The notes under the pieces were generated by a model. The model saw nothing but the letters and a program-made list of their open reading frames with translations, made no database searches and was not told where the DNA came from. A stretch of 64,000 nucleotides of DNA from Pseudomonas lutea (lineage in GTDB: Bacteria > Pseudomonadota > Gammaproteobacteria > Pseudomonadales > Pseudomonadaceae), in contig NZ_JRMB01000001.1 of the NCBI RefSeq assembly GCF_000759445.1, forward strand, positions 1,922,001-1,986,000, read 5' to 3'. The position numbers were made by a program, and so were the translations under genes. Every line of letters starts with the position of its first letter. Position 1 is the stretch's first letter. Below, piece by piece: positions 63,382-64,000 of the stretch.

Positions 63382-64000
63382 TTAAATCATTTCCTCGCCA
63401 CCTTTGCCGCCAAGAACGATCTCCCCGGCCTCCGCCATACGACGGGCAATGGTGAGAATTTCTTTCTGGGCGCCTTCCACGTCGCTGACGCGAACCGGGC
63501 CTTTGGCTTCCAGGTCGTCGCGCAGCAGTTCGGCGGCACGTTTGGACATGTTCTTGAAAATCTTTTCCTTGATCGCGTCGTCCGAGCCCTTCAACGCCAG
63601 TACCAGCACGTCCGAAGAGACTTCGCGCAGCAACGCCTGAATACCACGATCGTCGACATCGGACAGGTTGTTGAAGACGAACATGAGGTCTTCGATCTGC
63701 GTCGACAGGTCTTCGTCCACTTCGCGGATCGAGTCCATGAGCTGGCCTTCGATCGAGCTGTCGAGGAAGTTCATGATATCCGCCGCGCGCTTGATACCGC
63801 CCAGGGTGGTACGCGAGGTGTTGGCGTTGCCCGAGAACTGCTTCTCGAGGATCTGGTTCAGTTCTTTGAGCGCCGCCGGTTGCACGGTGTTCAGCGAAGA
63901 CACGCGCAGGATGATGTCCAGGCGCACCTTGTGGTCGAAATGGCTGAGCACTTCACCGGCCTGATCGGCGTCCAGATAGGCCACCACGATGGCTTGAATC
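63382..64000 (-). CDS. fliG: Flagellar motor switch protein FliG, N-terminus beyond window
   Basis: The visible C-terminal ~205 residues contain the EHPQ-like middle and the charged C-terminal domain that contacts the stator: AADIMNFLDSSIEGQLMDSIREVDEDLSTQIEDLMFVFNNLSDVDDRGIQALLREV and IFKNMSKRAAELLRDDLEAKGPVRVSDVEGAQKEIL. The gene runs out of the window on the right. It lies 15 bases before fliH. Confidence 0.96.
   Translation of the reverse strand, partial: IQAIVVAYLDADQAGEVLSHFDHKVRLDIILRVSSLNTVQPAALKELNQILEKQFSGNANTSRTTLGGIKRAADIMNFLDSSIEGQLMDSIREVDEDLSTQIEDLMFVFNNLSDVDDRGIQALLREVSSDVLVLALKGSDDAIKEKIFKNMSKRAAELLRDDLEAKGPVRVSDVEGAQKEILTIARRMAEAGEIVLGGKGGEEMI

Overview
The window is chromosomal DNA from a fluorescent-type Pseudomonas, as judged by gene content and order, GC-rich codon use and the families of REP palindromes. 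The species cannot be fixed from the sequence; the GGCTTTAGCC-type REPs resemble those I associate with the P. syringae/P. fluorescens side of the genus. There is no tRNA, rRNA, CRISPR array, transposase or phage gene in it.

Layout. (1) 1-11.3 kb: purine (urate/allantoin) catabolism. It holds a GntR regulator (cut by the window edge), an AzgA-type purine permease, a LysE exporter, uraH, puuE, uraD, alc, allA, puuD, a urate/xanthine permease and a Tsx-like outer-membrane channel. Together these take urate through 5-hydroxyisourate, OHCU, allantoin and allantoate to ureidoglycolate and glyoxylate. Palindromes of the form TTGTAYACAA lie in the two divergent promoter regions and look like operators of the GntR protein. 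(2) 11.4-18.5 kb: a small unknown gene, a TetR regulator, a lone receiver protein, an unannotated small RNA of the RsmX/Y/Z type (ten GGA motifs, four hairpin loops showing GGA, a GacA-like upstream site), a chemoreceptor, a voltage-gated-type K+ channel with a C-terminal zinc ribbon, and a sulfate-binding protein. (3) 18.5-26.3 kb: a lipoprotein and the complete cytochrome c maturation operon ccmABCDEFGHI on the minus strand, with a REP pair lodged in the 5' end of ccmH. (4) 26.4-43.96 kb: a second FliK-like protein with an FlhB-C-domain protein (FhlX type), then, on the minus strand, flhA-flhF-fleN-fliA-cheY-cheZ-cheA-cheB-motC-motD-parC-parP-cheW-DUF2802. (5) 44.0-49.8 kb: an accessory island inside the flagellar cluster. 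It carries two paralogous ECF sigma/anti-sigma pairs around two secreted proteins (fasciclin and DUF3455), and it is bracketed by inverted copies of a ~250-bp repeat. (6) 49.8-64 kb: flhB-fliR-fliQ-fliP-fliO-fliN-fliM-fliL-fliK, an HptB/HsbR/HsbA signalling set, then fliJ-fliI-fliH-fliG (fliG is cut by the window edge).

How it works together. Most of the right half builds the polar flagellum export gate, ATPase and C-ring, and its chemotaxis control. Sigma-54 promoters with exact GG-N10-GC spacing precede flhA, fliK and fliL, and a FliA-type promoter precedes the chemoreceptor. The Gac/Rsm-type RNA and the HptB-HsbR-HsbA set both belong to pathways known to tie motility to biofilm choice. The intergenic space is full of repeats: REP pairs, a modular ~250-bp element in three inverted pairs plus a fragment, GATCTT hexamer runs, a 146-bp direct duplication and a five-unit 33-bp hairpin array.

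Best candidates for something new: the ECF19/SigK-like module with an identical TGCATCCGTT-N14-GTA promoter in front of both secreted-protein genes; the Rsm-type sRNA; four repeated FliM-like motifs in CheA; and the ~250-bp repeat family.
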